DNA of 64,000 nt from Methylobacterium sp. WSM2598 (GCF_000379105.1 NZ_KB900609.1:6161866-6225865); one strand, 5' to 3'. Positions 43,801 through 53,086 are shown, numbered from the stretch's first letter. The notes: generated by a model not told the origin, from the sequence alone. Numbers and translations: made by a program.

Positions 43801-44967
43801 CTACTTGATGCGCTCCAGCACGCTCACGTAATTGGCGACCGCGACGCCGCCCATGTTGAACACGCCGGCCAGCGTCGCGCCCGGGATCTGCATCCCGCCG
43901 GCCTCGCCGCAAAGCTGCATGGCCGAGAGGGCGTGCATCGAGACGCCGGTCGCGCCGATCGGATGGCCCTTGGCCTTGAGGCCGCCGGAGGGGTTCACCG
44001 GGAGCTTGCCGTCCTTCAGGGTCCAGCCCTCGCGGATCGCGTCGGCGCCGCGGCCCTCGGGGGTGAGGCCCATCGCCTCGTACTCGATGAGTTCCGCCAC
44101 CGTGAAGCAATCGTGGGTCTCGACGAGCGAGAGGTCGTCGAGGGTGACGCCCGCCCGGGAGAGCGCGCGCGCCCAGGCGGTCGCGCAGCCCTCGAAGCGC
44201 AGCACGTCGCGCTTCGACATCGGCAGGAAATCCTGGGCGTGGGCGGTTGCCCGGAAGGCCACGGCCCGGCGCAGGCGCAAAGCCGTCTCGGTGTCGGCGA
44301 GGACCAGGGCGGCGGCCCCGTCCGAGACCAGCGAGCAATCGGTGCGCTTGAGCGGGCCGGCGACGATCGGGTTCCTGTCGGAGGGCGTGCGGCAGAACTC
44401 GAAGCCGAGATCCTTGCGCAGCTGCGCGTAGGGATTGGCGACGCCGTTGCGGTGGTTCTTGGCGGCGATCATGGCAAGCGCGTCGGATTGGTCGCCGTGG
44501 CGCTGGAAGTAGCGGGCCGCGATGCCGCCGAACACGCCCGCGAAACCCGCCGGCGTGTCGCCGTCCTCCGGCAGGTAGGAGGCCTTGAGCAGGTTGGTGC
44601 CGATCTCGGCGGCGGGGGTGCGGGTCATCTGCTCGACGCCGACCACCAGCACGATGCGGGCGTGGCGCGCCTCGATGCTCTTGATGCCCTGGTGCACCGC
44701 CGCCGAACCGGTGGCGCAGGCATTCTCGACCCGCGTCGCCGGCTTGAAGCGCAGGGCGTCGTCCGCCTGCAGCACCAGGGAGGCGGTGAAGTCCTGCGGC
44801 GAGAAGCCGGCGTTGAAATGGCCGAGGACGATCTCGTCCACCTCCTGCGCGGCGAGCCCCGCATGGGCGAGCGCCTCCTCGGCGGCGCTCACGACGAGGC
44901 TCTCGACGGTCTCGGTGTCGTGCTTGCCGAAGGGCGTGTGGCTCCAGCCGACGATGCAGGCGGTCAT
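43801..44967 (-). CDS. Thiolase-family acyl-CoA acetyltransferase
   Basis: 388 aa. Thiolase fold with the nucleophilic Cys in RVENACATGSAAVHQG, HDCFTVAE in the second half and the C-terminal PSGGLKAKGHPIGATG signature. Resembles the SCP2-like/acetyl-CoA acetyltransferase-related group rather than PhaA/FadA, so the substrate is uncertain. GGAGGAG lies 8 bases before the ATG at 44967. It has no fad gene neighbours here; a DUF35 partner that often accompanies this group is not adjacent. Confidence 0.88.
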   Translation of the reverse strand: MTACIVGWSHTPFGKHDTETVESLVVSAAEEALAHAGLAAQEVDEIVLGHFNAGFSPQDFTASLVLQADDALRFKPATRVENACATGSAAVHQGIKSIEARHARIVLVVGVEQMTRTPAAEIGTNLLKASYLPEDGDTPAGFAGVFGGIAARYFQRHGDQSDALAMIAAKNHRNGVANPYAQLRKDLGFEFCRTPSDRNPIVAGPLKRTDCSLVSDGAAALVLADTETALRLRRAVAFRATAHAQDFLPMSKRDVLRFEGCATAWARALSRAGVTLDDLSLVETHDCFTVAELIEYEAMGLTPEGRGADAIREGWTLKDGKLPVNPSGGLKAKGHPIGATGVSMHALSAMQLCGEAGGMQIPGATLAGVFNMGGVAVANYVSVLERIK

Positions 44968-45085
44968 GGCGTGTCTCCTCCCGGGGCCGGTCCGCGGCCC
45001 GGGGGCCGGTTCGGCGCTGTTCCGCCCCTTTTGCGTGAGGTCACGGCCCCGCACAAGCGCGCGCCGGGAAGCCCTGGCGCGCGCC

Positions 45086-45787
45086 TCAGGCCGCCCTGAA
45101 CCGCGCGTAGCCCGCCTCCCGCAGGCGGCAGGCCGGGCAGGTGCCGCAGCCGCGGCCCCAGGCGTGGCGCGCGCCGCGCTCGCCGAGGTAGCAGGTGTGG
45201 CTGTCCTCGACGATCAGGTCGACCAGCGCCTCGCCGCCGAGGTCCCGCGCGAGGCGCCAGGTCTCGGCCTTGTCGATCCACATCAGCGGCGTGTGCAGCA
45301 CGAAGCGCCGCTCCATGCCGAGGTTGAGCGCCACCTGGAGCGCCTTGATGGTGTCGTCGCGGCAATCGGGATAGCCCGAGTAATCGGTCTCGCACATGCC
45401 GCCGACGAGGTGGCGCAGGCCCCGGCGATAGGCCAGCGCGGCCGCGAAGGTGAGGAAGACGAGGTTGCGGCCCGGCACGAAGGTGTTGGGCAGCCCGCTC
45501 TCCGCCAGCGCGATGGCGCCGTCGCGGGTGAGCGCCGTCTCGGAGATGTCCCCGAGGACGCCGAGGGGCAGGGTGTGGTCCTCGCCGAGGCGCCGCGCCC
45601 ATTCGGGCTTCAGCGCCGCGAGGCCCGCCCGCAGGCGGTCCCGGCAATCGAGTTCGACCCGGTGGCGCTGGCCGTAATCGAATCCGAGGGTCTCGACCCG
45701 CGCGAAGCGGTCGAGGGCCCAGGCGAGGCAGGTGGTGGAATCCTGCCCGCCGGAGAACAGCACCAGCGCGCCTTCGTCGACCGTCAT
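45086..45787 (-). CDS. queC: 7-cyano-7-deazaguanine synthase
   Basis: 233 aa enzyme that turns 7-carboxy-7-deazaguanine into preQ0 using ATP and ammonia, on the way to queuosine in tRNA. PP-loop LVLFSGGQDSTTCLAWAL at the N-terminus, PGRNLVFLTFAAALA, the EDSHTCY block and a C-terminal zinc site with Cys in RGCGTCPACRLREAG. Stands apart from queD/queE by the divergent paiB-like gene. Confidence 0.97.
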   Translation of the reverse strand: MTVDEGALVLFSGGQDSTTCLAWALDRFARVETLGFDYGQRHRVELDCRDRLRAGLAALKPEWARRLGEDHTLPLGVLGDISETALTRDGAIALAESGLPNTFVPGRNLVFLTFAAALAYRRGLRHLVGGMCETDYSGYPDCRDDTIKALQVALNLGMERRFVLHTPLMWIDKAETWRLARDLGGEALVDLIVEDSHTCYLGERGARHAWGRGCGTCPACRLREAGYARFRAA

Positions 45788-45954
45788 CGTCTCGTCTCCC
45801 GGGAGCAGGTTTCAGTGGACCGGGACGCGCGGCGCCGCAAGCGGGCGTGCCATCACGGTGCGCGATGCGCCCGATCACGAAGTGTCGTCGGTCGCGTCAT
45901 TGATGCCGGGCTGCAACCGTGCGACGAGGCGGGTCGTCTCCAGGATCGCCGCCG

Positions 45955-46590
45955 ATGTACCAGCCGCCCCATTTCCGCGAGGACCGCCTCGGCGTCCAGC
46001 ACGACCTCATCCGCGCCCATCCGCTCGGGCTCCTCGTGACGGCCGGGCCCGGCGGGCTGATGGCGAACCCGATCCCGTTCCTGATCGACGGGCAGGCCTC
46101 GGAGCGCGGGACCTTGCGCGCGCATCTGGCCCGCGCCAACCCGCAATGGCGGGATCTCGGCGCGGTCGCGGAATGCCTCGTGGTCTTCCAGGGCCCGCAG
46201 GATTACGTGACGCCCTCCTGGTACGAGACCAAGCGCGAGACCGGCAAGGTCGTCCCGACCTGGAACTACGCCACGGTCCATGCCTGGGGCGCCCCGCGGG
46301 TGATCGAGGAGGCGGGCTGGCTGCGCCGGCAGATCGAGGATCTGACGCGCCTGCGCGAGGCCGGGCGCCCGGCGCCCTGGGCCGTGGGCGACGCGCCCGA
46401 GCCCTTCATCGCGGCCCAGATCCGCGGCATCGTCGGGATCGAGATCCCGATCACCCGGATCGAGGGCAAGTGGAAGATGAGCCAGAACCGGCCCGAGGCC
46501 GACCGGGCGGGCGTGCTCGCCGGCTACCGGGCGATGGGCGGGGAGGGGGCCGCGATGGCGGCGGCGGTGGCCGAGCGCAACGGGCTGTAG
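45955..46590 (+). CDS. PaiB-family FMN-binding protein
   Basis: 211 aa. Starts MYQPPHFREDRLGVQHDLIRAHPLGLLVT, the standard PaiB/FMN_bind_2 opening; later VPTWNYATVHAWG, PITRIEGKWKMSQNRPEADR and AAQIRGIVGIEIPI blocks complete the split-barrel flavin fold. Annotated as a negative transcriptional regulator in Bacillus; in proteobacteria its role is unclear. ATG at 45955 is supported by the family N-terminus. It sits on the opposite strand between queC and queD. Confidence 0.93.
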   Translation: MYQPPHFREDRLGVQHDLIRAHPLGLLVTAGPGGLMANPIPFLIDGQASERGTLRAHLARANPQWRDLGAVAECLVVFQGPQDYVTPSWYETKRETGKVVPTWNYATVHAWGAPRVIEEAGWLRRQIEDLTRLREAGRPAPWAVGDAPEPFIAAQIRGIVGIEIPITRIEGKWKMSQNRPEADRAGVLAGYRAMGGEGAAMAAAVAERNGL

Positions 46591-46623
46591 CGGCCGGGCG
46601 CGAGGCGGCCGCGGCCGGAACGC

Positions 46624-46980
46624 CTACGCCCCGTCATACTCCGCCCAGGACATCGGCGTCTCGAACACCTTGACCGAGGCGAGCGCCGGCAGGGCCGGGC
46701 GGGCGCGCCGCCAGATCCAGATCGCGATGTGCTCGGCGGTCGGGTTCTCCAGGCCCGGCACCTCGTTCAGGCAATGGTGGTCGAGCTCGGCGAGGAGGGG
46801 CGCGAAGGCCGATTCCACGTCGAAGAAGTCCACCACCCAGCCGGTGCGCGGGTCGACCGGCCCGTCGAGGGTGAGTTCCACCCGGTAGGAATGGCCGTGC
46901 ATGCGGCGGCAGCGATGGGTCTCGGGGACGTTCGGCAGCCAGTGCGCGGCCTCGAAGGTGAAGGCCTGGGTGATCTTCAT
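46624..46980 (-). CDS. queD: 6-carboxytetrahydropterin synthase
   Basis: 118 aa zinc enzyme making 6-carboxytetrahydropterin from dihydroneopterin triphosphate for queuosine. FEAAHWLPNV with His, then CRRMHGHSYRVEL with the catalytic Cys and two zinc His, DFFDVESAFAPLLAELDHHCLNEV and PTAEHIAIWIW. ATG at 46980. queE is encoded just upstream on the same strand, 97 bp away. Confidence 0.96.
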   Translation of the reverse strand: MKITQAFTFEAAHWLPNVPETHRCRRMHGHSYRVELTLDGPVDPRTGWVVDFFDVESAFAPLLAELDHHCLNEVPGLENPTAEHIAIWIWRRARPALPALASVKVFETPMSWAEYDGA

Positions 46981-47077
46981 GGGTGTTCGTCGGGACGATG
47001 GGGCGCTCGGCGCAAGCGCGGATGGGCCCCCATAGCACCGGCCGGCCGGGGACCCAAACCCGTGGAACCGGGGCCGG

Positions 47078-47710
47078 TCAGGGAATGCCGATCAGCTTGT
47101 GGGTCTGGAGGCTGAGCCGCCAGCGGGCGTCGCGCCGGCAATGCGCGACCGCGGCGGCCAGGTGGGCGGCCCGGTCCGGCCCGTCCATCGGCTGCAGGAA
47201 GAAGTGGCGGAAGTCGAGCCCGGCCACGTCCTCGGGCGCCAGGCCGGCCTGCGGGTAGACGAGCTTGAGCTCGTCGCCGCGGGTCAGGCGCAGGGGGGCG
47301 CCCGCCTTGGGGCTCACGCAGATCCAGTCGAGGCCCTCGGGCGCCTCCTGCGTGCCGTTGGTCTCCACCGCGGCCGCGAAGCCGCGGGCGCGCACGGCCG
47401 CGAGCAGGGCGGCATCGAGCTGCAGCAGGGGCTCGCCGCCGGTGAAGACCACGAAGTGGTTGCGCGGCCCGCCCTCCCAGGCCGCCGCGATGGCGGCGGC
47501 GAGCGCCTCCGCGTCCGGAAAGCGCCCGCCGCCCGCGCCGTCCGTGCCGACGAAATCCGTGTCGCAGAAGCGGCAGACGGCCTCGGCCCGGTCGGCCTCG
47601 CGCCCGCTCCACAGGTTGCAGCCGGCGAAGCGGCAGAACACGGCGGCGCGGCCGGCCTGGGCGCCCTCGCCCTGCAGGGTGTGGAAGATCTCCTTGACGG
47701 CGTAGCTCAT
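47078..47710 (-). CDS. queE: 7-carboxy-7-deazaguanine synthase
   Basis: 210 aa radical SAM enzyme converting carboxytetrahydropterin to carboxydeazaguanine. Opens AVKEIFHTLQGEGAQAGRAAVF; the cluster cysteines are in an extended CX14CX2C arrangement (GCNLWSGREADRAEAVCRFC) followed by DTDFVGTDG, as in the Burkholderia-type enzyme. FTGGEPLLQLDAALL and ETNGTQ also fit. ATG at 47710 with GGGGATCCG before it. First of a queE-queD unit. Confidence 0.95.
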   Translation of the reverse strand: MSYAVKEIFHTLQGEGAQAGRAAVFCRFAGCNLWSGREADRAEAVCRFCDTDFVGTDGAGGGRFPDAEALAAAIAAAWEGGPRNHFVVFTGGEPLLQLDAALLAAVRARGFAAAVETNGTQEAPEGLDWICVSPKAGAPLRLTRGDELKLVYPQAGLAPEDVAGLDFRHFFLQPMDGPDRAAHLAAAVAHCRRDARWRLSLQTHKLIGIP

Positions 47711-48012
47711 CGGATCCCCGCGCCCGGCTCCGCCCGGGCTCTCCAGCCCCTGCCAGATGGGGAGGGGGCCGCGCAACCGCATCCCCGGCGCGCCGCGGCA
47801 CGGCCGACGGGCGGGCTGCTGTGGAGTATCGGGATGACGGGGACGCCGCCATGCTGCCGCCACGGATGGCGCGTTGATGCGAGCGGAGCGGCGCTGTCAA
47901 AGGAGCCGCCCTTGCCTTACACTCTGGGTCCACCGGCCATGGGATGTCTGAACGGGGGCGCGGCCGGTCCCGGGCCGCGCGGGCTTCGCGTGGCGGGATC
48001 GGTCCGACGGGG
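47711..48012. other. Divergent gap between queE and the carboxypeptidase gene
   Basis: 302 bp. A promoter reading toward the carboxypeptidase is possible: CTGTCA (about 47893) then TACACT (about 47917) with about 18 bases between. No riboswitch fold recognised for the que genes by eye. Confidence 0.35.
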
Positions 48013-49530
48013 ATGCGACTGATGATGAAACCTGCCCCGCTCGCGCGGCTGCTCGGGCGTCTCGTGGGGATCGCCGGCCTCCTGGCCGCGGGCGCGGCCG
48101 GCGCCGTGACGCAGCCGATGCTGGTGGTCGACGTCGATTCCGGCAAGGTGCTCTACAGCCAGGCGGCGACCGACCCCTGGTATCCGGCCTCGATCACCAA
48201 GCTGATGACCACCTACGTGGCCCTCGACCTCGTGCGCCAGGGCCGGGCCTCGATGGACCAGCTCCTCACCATCTCGGCCGAGGCCGCCGCCGAGCCGCCC
48301 TCCAAGATGGGCTTCAGGCCCGGCACCCAGCTCACCCTCGACAACGCCCTCAAGATCATCATGGTGAAGTCGGCCAACGACGTCGCCTGGGCGATCGGCG
48401 AGAATCTCGGCGGCTCGATCGACAATTTCGCCGCCCTGATGAACGAGACCGCCCAGCGGCTCGGCATGCGCGACAGCCACTGGTACAATCCGAACGGCCT
48501 GCCCGACCCGCGGCAATGGACCTCGGCGCGCGACATGGCGATCCTCGGCCGGGCGCTCCTGCGCGACTTCCCCGAGAACCGCGACCTGTTCTCGATCTCG
48601 GCGATCCAGTTCGGCCGCGCCGTGATGGCGAACCACAACGGCCTGCTGGGGCGCTACGCGGGCGTCGACGGGATGAAGACCGGGTTCATCTGCGCGGGCG
48701 GCTTCAACGTGGTGGCGAGCGCGACCCGCAACGGCCGGCGGATCATCACCGTGGTGATGGGCCAGCCCACCGCCCGGGAGCGCGACCTCAAGGCCGCCGA
48801 CCTGTTCGATTACGGCTTCGGCCAGAGCAGCTGGGGCGGGAGCGGTCTCGCCGACCTGCCCGCCTCCGCGATGCCGGCCCCGCCGGACCTGCGCCCCTAC
48901 GTCTGCGACCGGCGCAAGCCGATGCCGACGGATTCCGACTCGACGGCGGTGTCGGCGAGTTCGACCAACGACACCACGGCGGCGCAGCTCCTGGGCGCCA
49001 CCGCGCCGCCCTCCGCGGCCCTGGCCTTCGCCACGATGAGCAGCGCGGCCCTGAAGGGGCGGACCCTGCCGCCCCGCGCGCCCCTGCAACCGGTCCTGGT
49101 CTGGACCGGCCGCGACCCGGCCGAGAGCGCCGTCGCGGCGGTGGACGAGAGCGAGGCGAAGCCGCCGCGGCCCGCCGCGCGGATCCGTGCGGCGCGGGCG
49201 AAGCCCGGCCCGGCGCCGAGCCGCGCCATCGCGGCGACGGGCGCGACGGTGCCCCAACCGAAGCTCCTGGCCCGCGCGCGCGCCGCCGCCCCGGCCGCTG
49301 CCTCGGCCTACGCGCCGGCGCCCCGCACCACGCCGGTGATCGCCGAGGGCAAGGGCGGCAGGCCGGCCGCGGCGAAGCCGGTGGCCAAGCCTGCCGGCAA
49401 GCCAGCCGCCAAGGCGGCGGCCAAGGCGGCCGCCAAGCCGGGGAAGGCCGAGACGCCCAAGGCGGTGGCCGTCGCCGCCAAGGCCGGCCCCGCCAAGGCG
49501 GGGGCCGGCAAGCCGAAGAGCACCAACTGA
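48013..49530 (+). CDS. D-alanyl-D-alanine carboxypeptidase with Lys/Ala-rich tail
   Basis: 505 aa. Signal segment (MRLMMKPAPLARLLGRLVGIAGLLAAGAAGA), then a class A low-mass penicillin-binding protein: SxxK at residues about 60-63 (YPASITKLM), SxN in MVKSANDVAWAIGENLGG, and KTG in GMKTGFICAGGFNVV. After residue about 290 comes a long disordered tail that ends in Lys-Pro-Ala repeats (KPAGKPAAKAAAKAAAKPGK) resembling histone H1 or HU-like tails. The tail would be periplasmic and positively charged. Several Met codons cluster near the start (48013, 48022, 48025). Confidence 0.88.
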   Translation: MRLMMKPAPLARLLGRLVGIAGLLAAGAAGAVTQPMLVVDVDSGKVLYSQAATDPWYPASITKLMTTYVALDLVRQGRASMDQLLTISAEAAAEPPSKMGFRPGTQLTLDNALKIIMVKSANDVAWAIGENLGGSIDNFAALMNETAQRLGMRDSHWYNPNGLPDPRQWTSARDMAILGRALLRDFPENRDLFSISAIQFGRAVMANHNGLLGRYAGVDGMKTGFICAGGFNVVASATRNGRRIITVVMGQPTARERDLKAADLFDYGFGQSSWGGSGLADLPASAMPAPPDLRPYVCDRRKPMPTDSDSTAVSASSTNDTTAAQLLGATAPPSAALAFATMSSAALKGRTLPPRAPLQPVLVWTGRDPAESAVAAVDESEAKPPRPAARIRAARAKPGPAPSRAIAATGATVPQPKLLARARAAAPAAASAYAPAPRTTPVIAEGKGGRPAAAKPVAKPAGKPAAKAAAKAAAKPGKAETPKAVAVAAKAGPAKAGAGKPKSTN

Positions 49531-49557
49531 CCGCCGGCCCGCCCCGCGGCGGCGCCC

Positions 49558-50235
49558 TCAGCGCACCCGCACCCCGTTCAGGAACAGGCGGACGGCGGCC
49601 TGCCGCCGGCGCTCCTGCGTCTCCGGGTCCGTCCGGATGCCGTAGAGCGCGAGGCGCGACTGGCGGCCCAGGACGAGGTTGAGGAAGAGGTCCGCGGCGA
49701 TCTCCGGGTCCTCCAGCACGATCTGGCCGCGATCCGCGAAGCCGGCGAGCAGCGCCGCCACCGCGCGCACGCCGCGCAGCCAGCCCTCCTCATGGGCGAG
49801 CCGCGCGATCTCGGGGAAGTCCATCGCCTGCGCGACGATGCAGCGCTTGAGCGCCTCGGCACCCGGCAGCGTCGCCTCGGCGAGCAGCGCCCGGCTCAGG
49901 TCGTGCAGCACCCCCTCCACGTCGGCGGGCCCGGCCCGCCGCGCCTGCGCCTCCGCCGCGGCGGAGAGGGGCGCGAGCCAGGCCGCGACGCGCTCGCGCA
50001 GCACCGCCGTGAACAGGGCCCGCTTGTCCCGGTAGCGGCCGTAGAGCGTCGGCTTGCTCACGCCCGCCGCCTCCGCCACCGCGTCCATGGAGGTGCCCTC
50101 GAAGCCGCGCTCCATGAACAGCCGCGTCGCCGCCTCGACGAGCCGCGCGTCGCGCCGCGCCGCCTCCTCGCGGGTCGGGCGTCCGCCGCGGCCGCGCCGC
50201 ACGCCGTCGGGCCGCTCCGTCACCGCGCTCGTCAT
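49558..50235 (-). CDS. TetR-family transcriptional regulator
   Basis: 225 aa. N-terminal helix-turn-helix: RLVEAATRLFMERGFEGTSMDAVAEAAGVSKPTLYGRYRDKRALFTAVL, followed by an all-helical ligand domain (TetR_C-like). Preceded by an Arg/Gly-rich tail. AGGAGG lies 7 bases before the ATG at 50235. Divergent from emrA-emrB with a palindrome between the starts, so it most likely represses that efflux operon in response to a toxic compound. Confidence 0.92.
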   Translation of the reverse strand: MTSAVTERPDGVRRGRGGRPTREEAARRDARLVEAATRLFMERGFEGTSMDAVAEAAGVSKPTLYGRYRDKRALFTAVLRERVAAWLAPLSAAAEAQARRAGPADVEGVLHDLSRALLAEATLPGAEALKRCIVAQAMDFPEIARLAHEEGWLRGVRAVAALLAGFADRGQIVLEDPEIAADLFLNLVLGRQSRLALYGIRTDPETQERRRQAAVRLFLNGVRVR

Positions 50236-50274
50236 CCCACGGCCTCCTTGCCACCGCGCCTCGGCCCGATTAAT

Positions 50275-50295
50275 AAAACGATACAGTATGGTTTT
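50275..50295. promoter_or_regulatory. Probable TetR operator between tetR-like gene and emrA
   Basis: Palindrome AAAAC-G-ATACAGTAT-G-GTTTT: outer AAAAC/GTTTT and inner ATAC-A-GTAT are complementary; only the two G positions and the centre are unpaired. It lies in the AT-rich heart of the 76-bp divergent promoter region. Repressor binding is inferred. Confidence 0.65.
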
Positions 50296-50311
50296 GATTC
50301 TGGCCAGGGTC

Positions 50312-51448
50312 ATGGACGCACGGCGCACCGACAGTTTCGAGACCGCCACGCCGGTTGAGCCGCCGACGCCGCGCCGCCGGGGCCATCGGCGGCTGGCGGT
50401 GCCGCTCCTCGCCCTGCTGATCGTGGCGGGCGGCGGCACCTATGGCAGGCACTGGTGGACGGTCGGGCGCTTCCGCGAGACCACCGACGACGCCTACCTG
50501 CAGGCCGACAAGGTGGCGGTGGCGCCGCGCGTCGCCGGCTACGTGGAAGGGGTGAGCGTGGGCGACAACCAGGCCGTGCGGGCCGGGGACGTCCTGGCCC
50601 GGCTCGACGATCGCGAATTCCGCGTCGCGCTGAAGCAGGCGGAGGCCGAGGTCGAGAAGGGCCGGACGCAGCTCGTGGGCGTCTCGGCCGCGATCCTGCA
50701 GCAGCAGGCGCAGGTCGCCTCCGCGCGGGCCGACCTCGTCAACGCCGAGGCGGCGCTGACCTTCTCGCAGCAGGAATATGCCCGCACCCAGGACCTCGTG
50801 AAGAGCGGCTCCGGCACGGTGCAGCGCCAGCAGCAGGCCGACGCGGACCTGCGCCAGCGCCGGGCCGCGCGCGACAAGGCGGCGGCCGCCCTCGACGCGG
50901 CGCAGCGGCAGGTCGAGAGCTTCCGGGCCCTGGAGACGAGCGCCCGGGCGAGCCTGGAGGGGGGCGAGGCCAAGGTCGAGCAGGCGCGGCTGACCCTGTC
51001 CTACGCCACGATCACGGCCCCGATCGACGGCGTGGTCGGCGACCGGGCCCTGCGGGTCGGGCAGTTCGTCCCGGCCGGGACCGGGCTCCTCACGATCGTG
51101 CCGATGGCGCGCGACATCTACCTGGTGGCGAATTTCAAGGAGACGCAGGTCGGCGCCATGGCGGAGGGCCAGCGGGTGAGCTTCACGGTCGACGCCTACG
51201 GGGGACACGCCTTCGAGGGCCGGATCGCGAGCTTCGCGCCGGGCACCGGCTCGCAATTCGCGCTGCTGCCGCCCGAGAACGCCACCGGCAACTTCACCAA
51301 GGTCGTGCAGCGGGTGCCGGTGCGGGTCGCCCTCGACGGCGACGACCCGCTCCTCGCGCGCCTGCGGCCGGGCCTCTCGGTGGAGGCCACGGTGCACACG
51401 GAGGCGGCGGCCCCGGCCCGCCCCGCGCGGCAGGCGCTCGCCCGGTGA
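50312..51448 (+). CDS. EmrA/HlyD-family membrane fusion protein
   Basis: 378 aa periplasmic adaptor. N-terminal membrane helix (LAVPLLALLIVAGGGTYGRHW), TDDAYLQADKVAVAPRVAGYVEGVSVGDNQAV as in EmrA, a long coiled coil (residues about 110-230), and ITAPIDGVVGDRALRVGQFV. ATG at 50312 has AGGG just upstream and begins the charged N-terminus; an ATG at 50288 lies inside the operator and is less likely. The emrB-type gene overlaps its stop (GTGA). Confidence 0.92.
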   Translation: MDARRTDSFETATPVEPPTPRRRGHRRLAVPLLALLIVAGGGTYGRHWWTVGRFRETTDDAYLQADKVAVAPRVAGYVEGVSVGDNQAVRAGDVLARLDDREFRVALKQAEAEVEKGRTQLVGVSAAILQQQAQVASARADLVNAEAALTFSQQEYARTQDLVKSGSGTVQRQQQADADLRQRRAARDKAAAALDAAQRQVESFRALETSARASLEGGEAKVEQARLTLSYATITAPIDGVVGDRALRVGQFVPAGTGLLTIVPMARDIYLVANFKETQVGAMAEGQRVSFTVDAYGGHAFEGRIASFAPGTGSQFALLPPENATGNFTKVVQRVPVRVALDGDDPLLARLRPGLSVEATVHTEAAAPARPARQALAR

Positions 51449-53016
51449 GCGGGGCGGCGGCGACCGCGGCCGGGCGGGCGAGCGCCCGCGACTGGCTGGC
51501 GGTGTTCGGGGCGATCCTCGGCGCCTTCACGGCGATCCTCGACATCCAGATCACCAACGCGTCGCTCGCGGACATCCAGGGCGCGCTCGGCGCCTCGGCC
51601 GAGGAGGGGAGCTGGATCTCCACCGCCTACCTGATGGCGGAGATCATCGTGATCCCGCTCACCGGCTGGCTGTCCTCGGTGATCGGGCTGCGGCGCTACC
51701 TCGCCGCCAACACGCTGCTCTTCATCGGCTTCTCGGTCGCCTGCGCGCTCTCGACGAGCCTGCCGCAGATGATCGTCTTCCGTGCCGGGCAGGGCTTCAC
51801 CGGCGGCGTGCTGATCCCGACCGCCATCGTGATCGTGCGCACCCGGCTGCCGCGGGCGCAGCAGGCGGTGGGCATCGCGCTGTTCGGGCTCACCGCCACC
51901 TTCGCGCCGGCAATCGGCCCGACCGTGGGCGGCTGGCTCACCGACCACCTGTCCTGGCACTACATCTTCTACCTCAACCTGCTGTTCGGGCCGGCGGCGG
52001 TGGTAATCCAGCTCGCCGCCTTCGACCCGGCCCCCGCCCGCTGGGGCGAGCTGCTCAGGGGCGACTGGATCGGCATCGGCTTCATGGCGACCGGCCTGCC
52101 GGCCCTGACCTTCGTGCTGGAGGAGGGGCAGCGCAAGGACTGGTTCGGCTCGCCGGTGATCGTCGAGGCCGCGCTGCTGGCGGCGGGCGGCATCGCCGGC
52201 TTCATCATCCGCGAACTCACGGCGGAGCGGCCCTTCATCAACCTGCGCGTGCTGGCCCACCGCTCGGTCGGCGGCGCCTGCCTGCTGATGACCGTGCTCG
52301 GCGCCGTCTCGTTCGGCTCGATCTACATCATCCCGCTCTACTGCGCGCAGATCCAGGGCTACAACGCGCAGCAGATCGGCACCGTCGTGATGTGGTCGGG
52401 CCTGCCGCAGCTGCTCCTGTTCCCCGCGATGCCGCTGATCATGCGGGCCGTCGACGCCCGGCTTCTCGTCATCTCCGGCACGCTGTTCTTTGTCGCGAGC
52501 TGCTGGATCAATGTCGGGCTGAGCCACGACGTCGGGATGGACCAGCTGATCCTGCCGCAGCTGCTGCGGGCGATCGGCCAGCCGCTGTTCACGATCCCGC
52601 TCTCGCAGCTCTCGACGGCCGGCCTCGCCCCGCGCGACACGGCGGACGCCTCCGCCCTGTCGAACATGATGCGCAACCTCGGCGGCTCGATCGGCATCGC
52701 GATGCTCTCGACGGTGATCGACCGGCGCGAGCACCTGCACTTCTCGGTGCTGGCCGAGGCGATCACCCGCAACGGGACGCGCACGCAGGAGCGCCTCGCG
52801 GCTTTGGCGGCGGGGCTGCACGCTCACATGCCCGACCCGACGGCCGCCAAGGGGGCGGCGCTGGCGATGCTGGCCCGGCAGGTGCGCCGCGAGGCCACCG
52901 TGATGGCCTACGCGGACGGGTTCTGGCTGGTGGGCGCGAGCTTGGTGCTGAGCCTCGCGGTGGTGGCCGTGCTGCGCAAGCCGGCGCGGGCCGGCGGACC
53001 GGTGGAGGCGCATTGA
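51445..53016 (+). CDS. EmrB-type MFS efflux transporter (DHA2, 14 TM)
   Basis: 523 aa with about fourteen membrane segments. DHA2 motifs: AILDIQITNASLADIQGALGASAEEGSWISTAYLMAEIIVIPLTGWLS, FRAGQGFTGGVLIPTAI, and GPTVGGWLTDHLSWHYIFYLNL. Starts GTG at 51445 in the emrA stop (4-base GTGA overlap), so synthesis is coupled. With EmrA it pumps hydrophobic drugs across both membranes, using a TolC-like partner coded elsewhere (one TolC-like gene exists at 25065 but belongs to MacAB). Confidence 0.93.
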   Translation: MSGAAATAAGRASARDWLAVFGAILGAFTAILDIQITNASLADIQGALGASAEEGSWISTAYLMAEIIVIPLTGWLSSVIGLRRYLAANTLLFIGFSVACALSTSLPQMIVFRAGQGFTGGVLIPTAIVIVRTRLPRAQQAVGIALFGLTATFAPAIGPTVGGWLTDHLSWHYIFYLNLLFGPAAVVIQLAAFDPAPARWGELLRGDWIGIGFMATGLPALTFVLEEGQRKDWFGSPVIVEAALLAAGGIAGFIIRELTAERPFINLRVLAHRSVGGACLLMTVLGAVSFGSIYIIPLYCAQIQGYNAQQIGTVVMWSGLPQLLLFPAMPLIMRAVDARLLVISGTLFFVASCWINVGLSHDVGMDQLILPQLLRAIGQPLFTIPLSQLSTAGLAPRDTADASALSNMMRNLGGSIGIAMLSTVIDRREHLHFSVLAEAITRNGTRTQERLAALAAGLHAHMPDPTAAKGAALAMLARQVRREATVMAYADGFWLVGASLVLSLAVVAVLRKPARAGGPVEAH

Positions 53017-53086
53017 CGCGCCCGCGGCGCCCCGGGCGGGCGGCGCCCCGGGAAGGGGACCGTCCGGGCCGACCCGCCGAGCGCCG

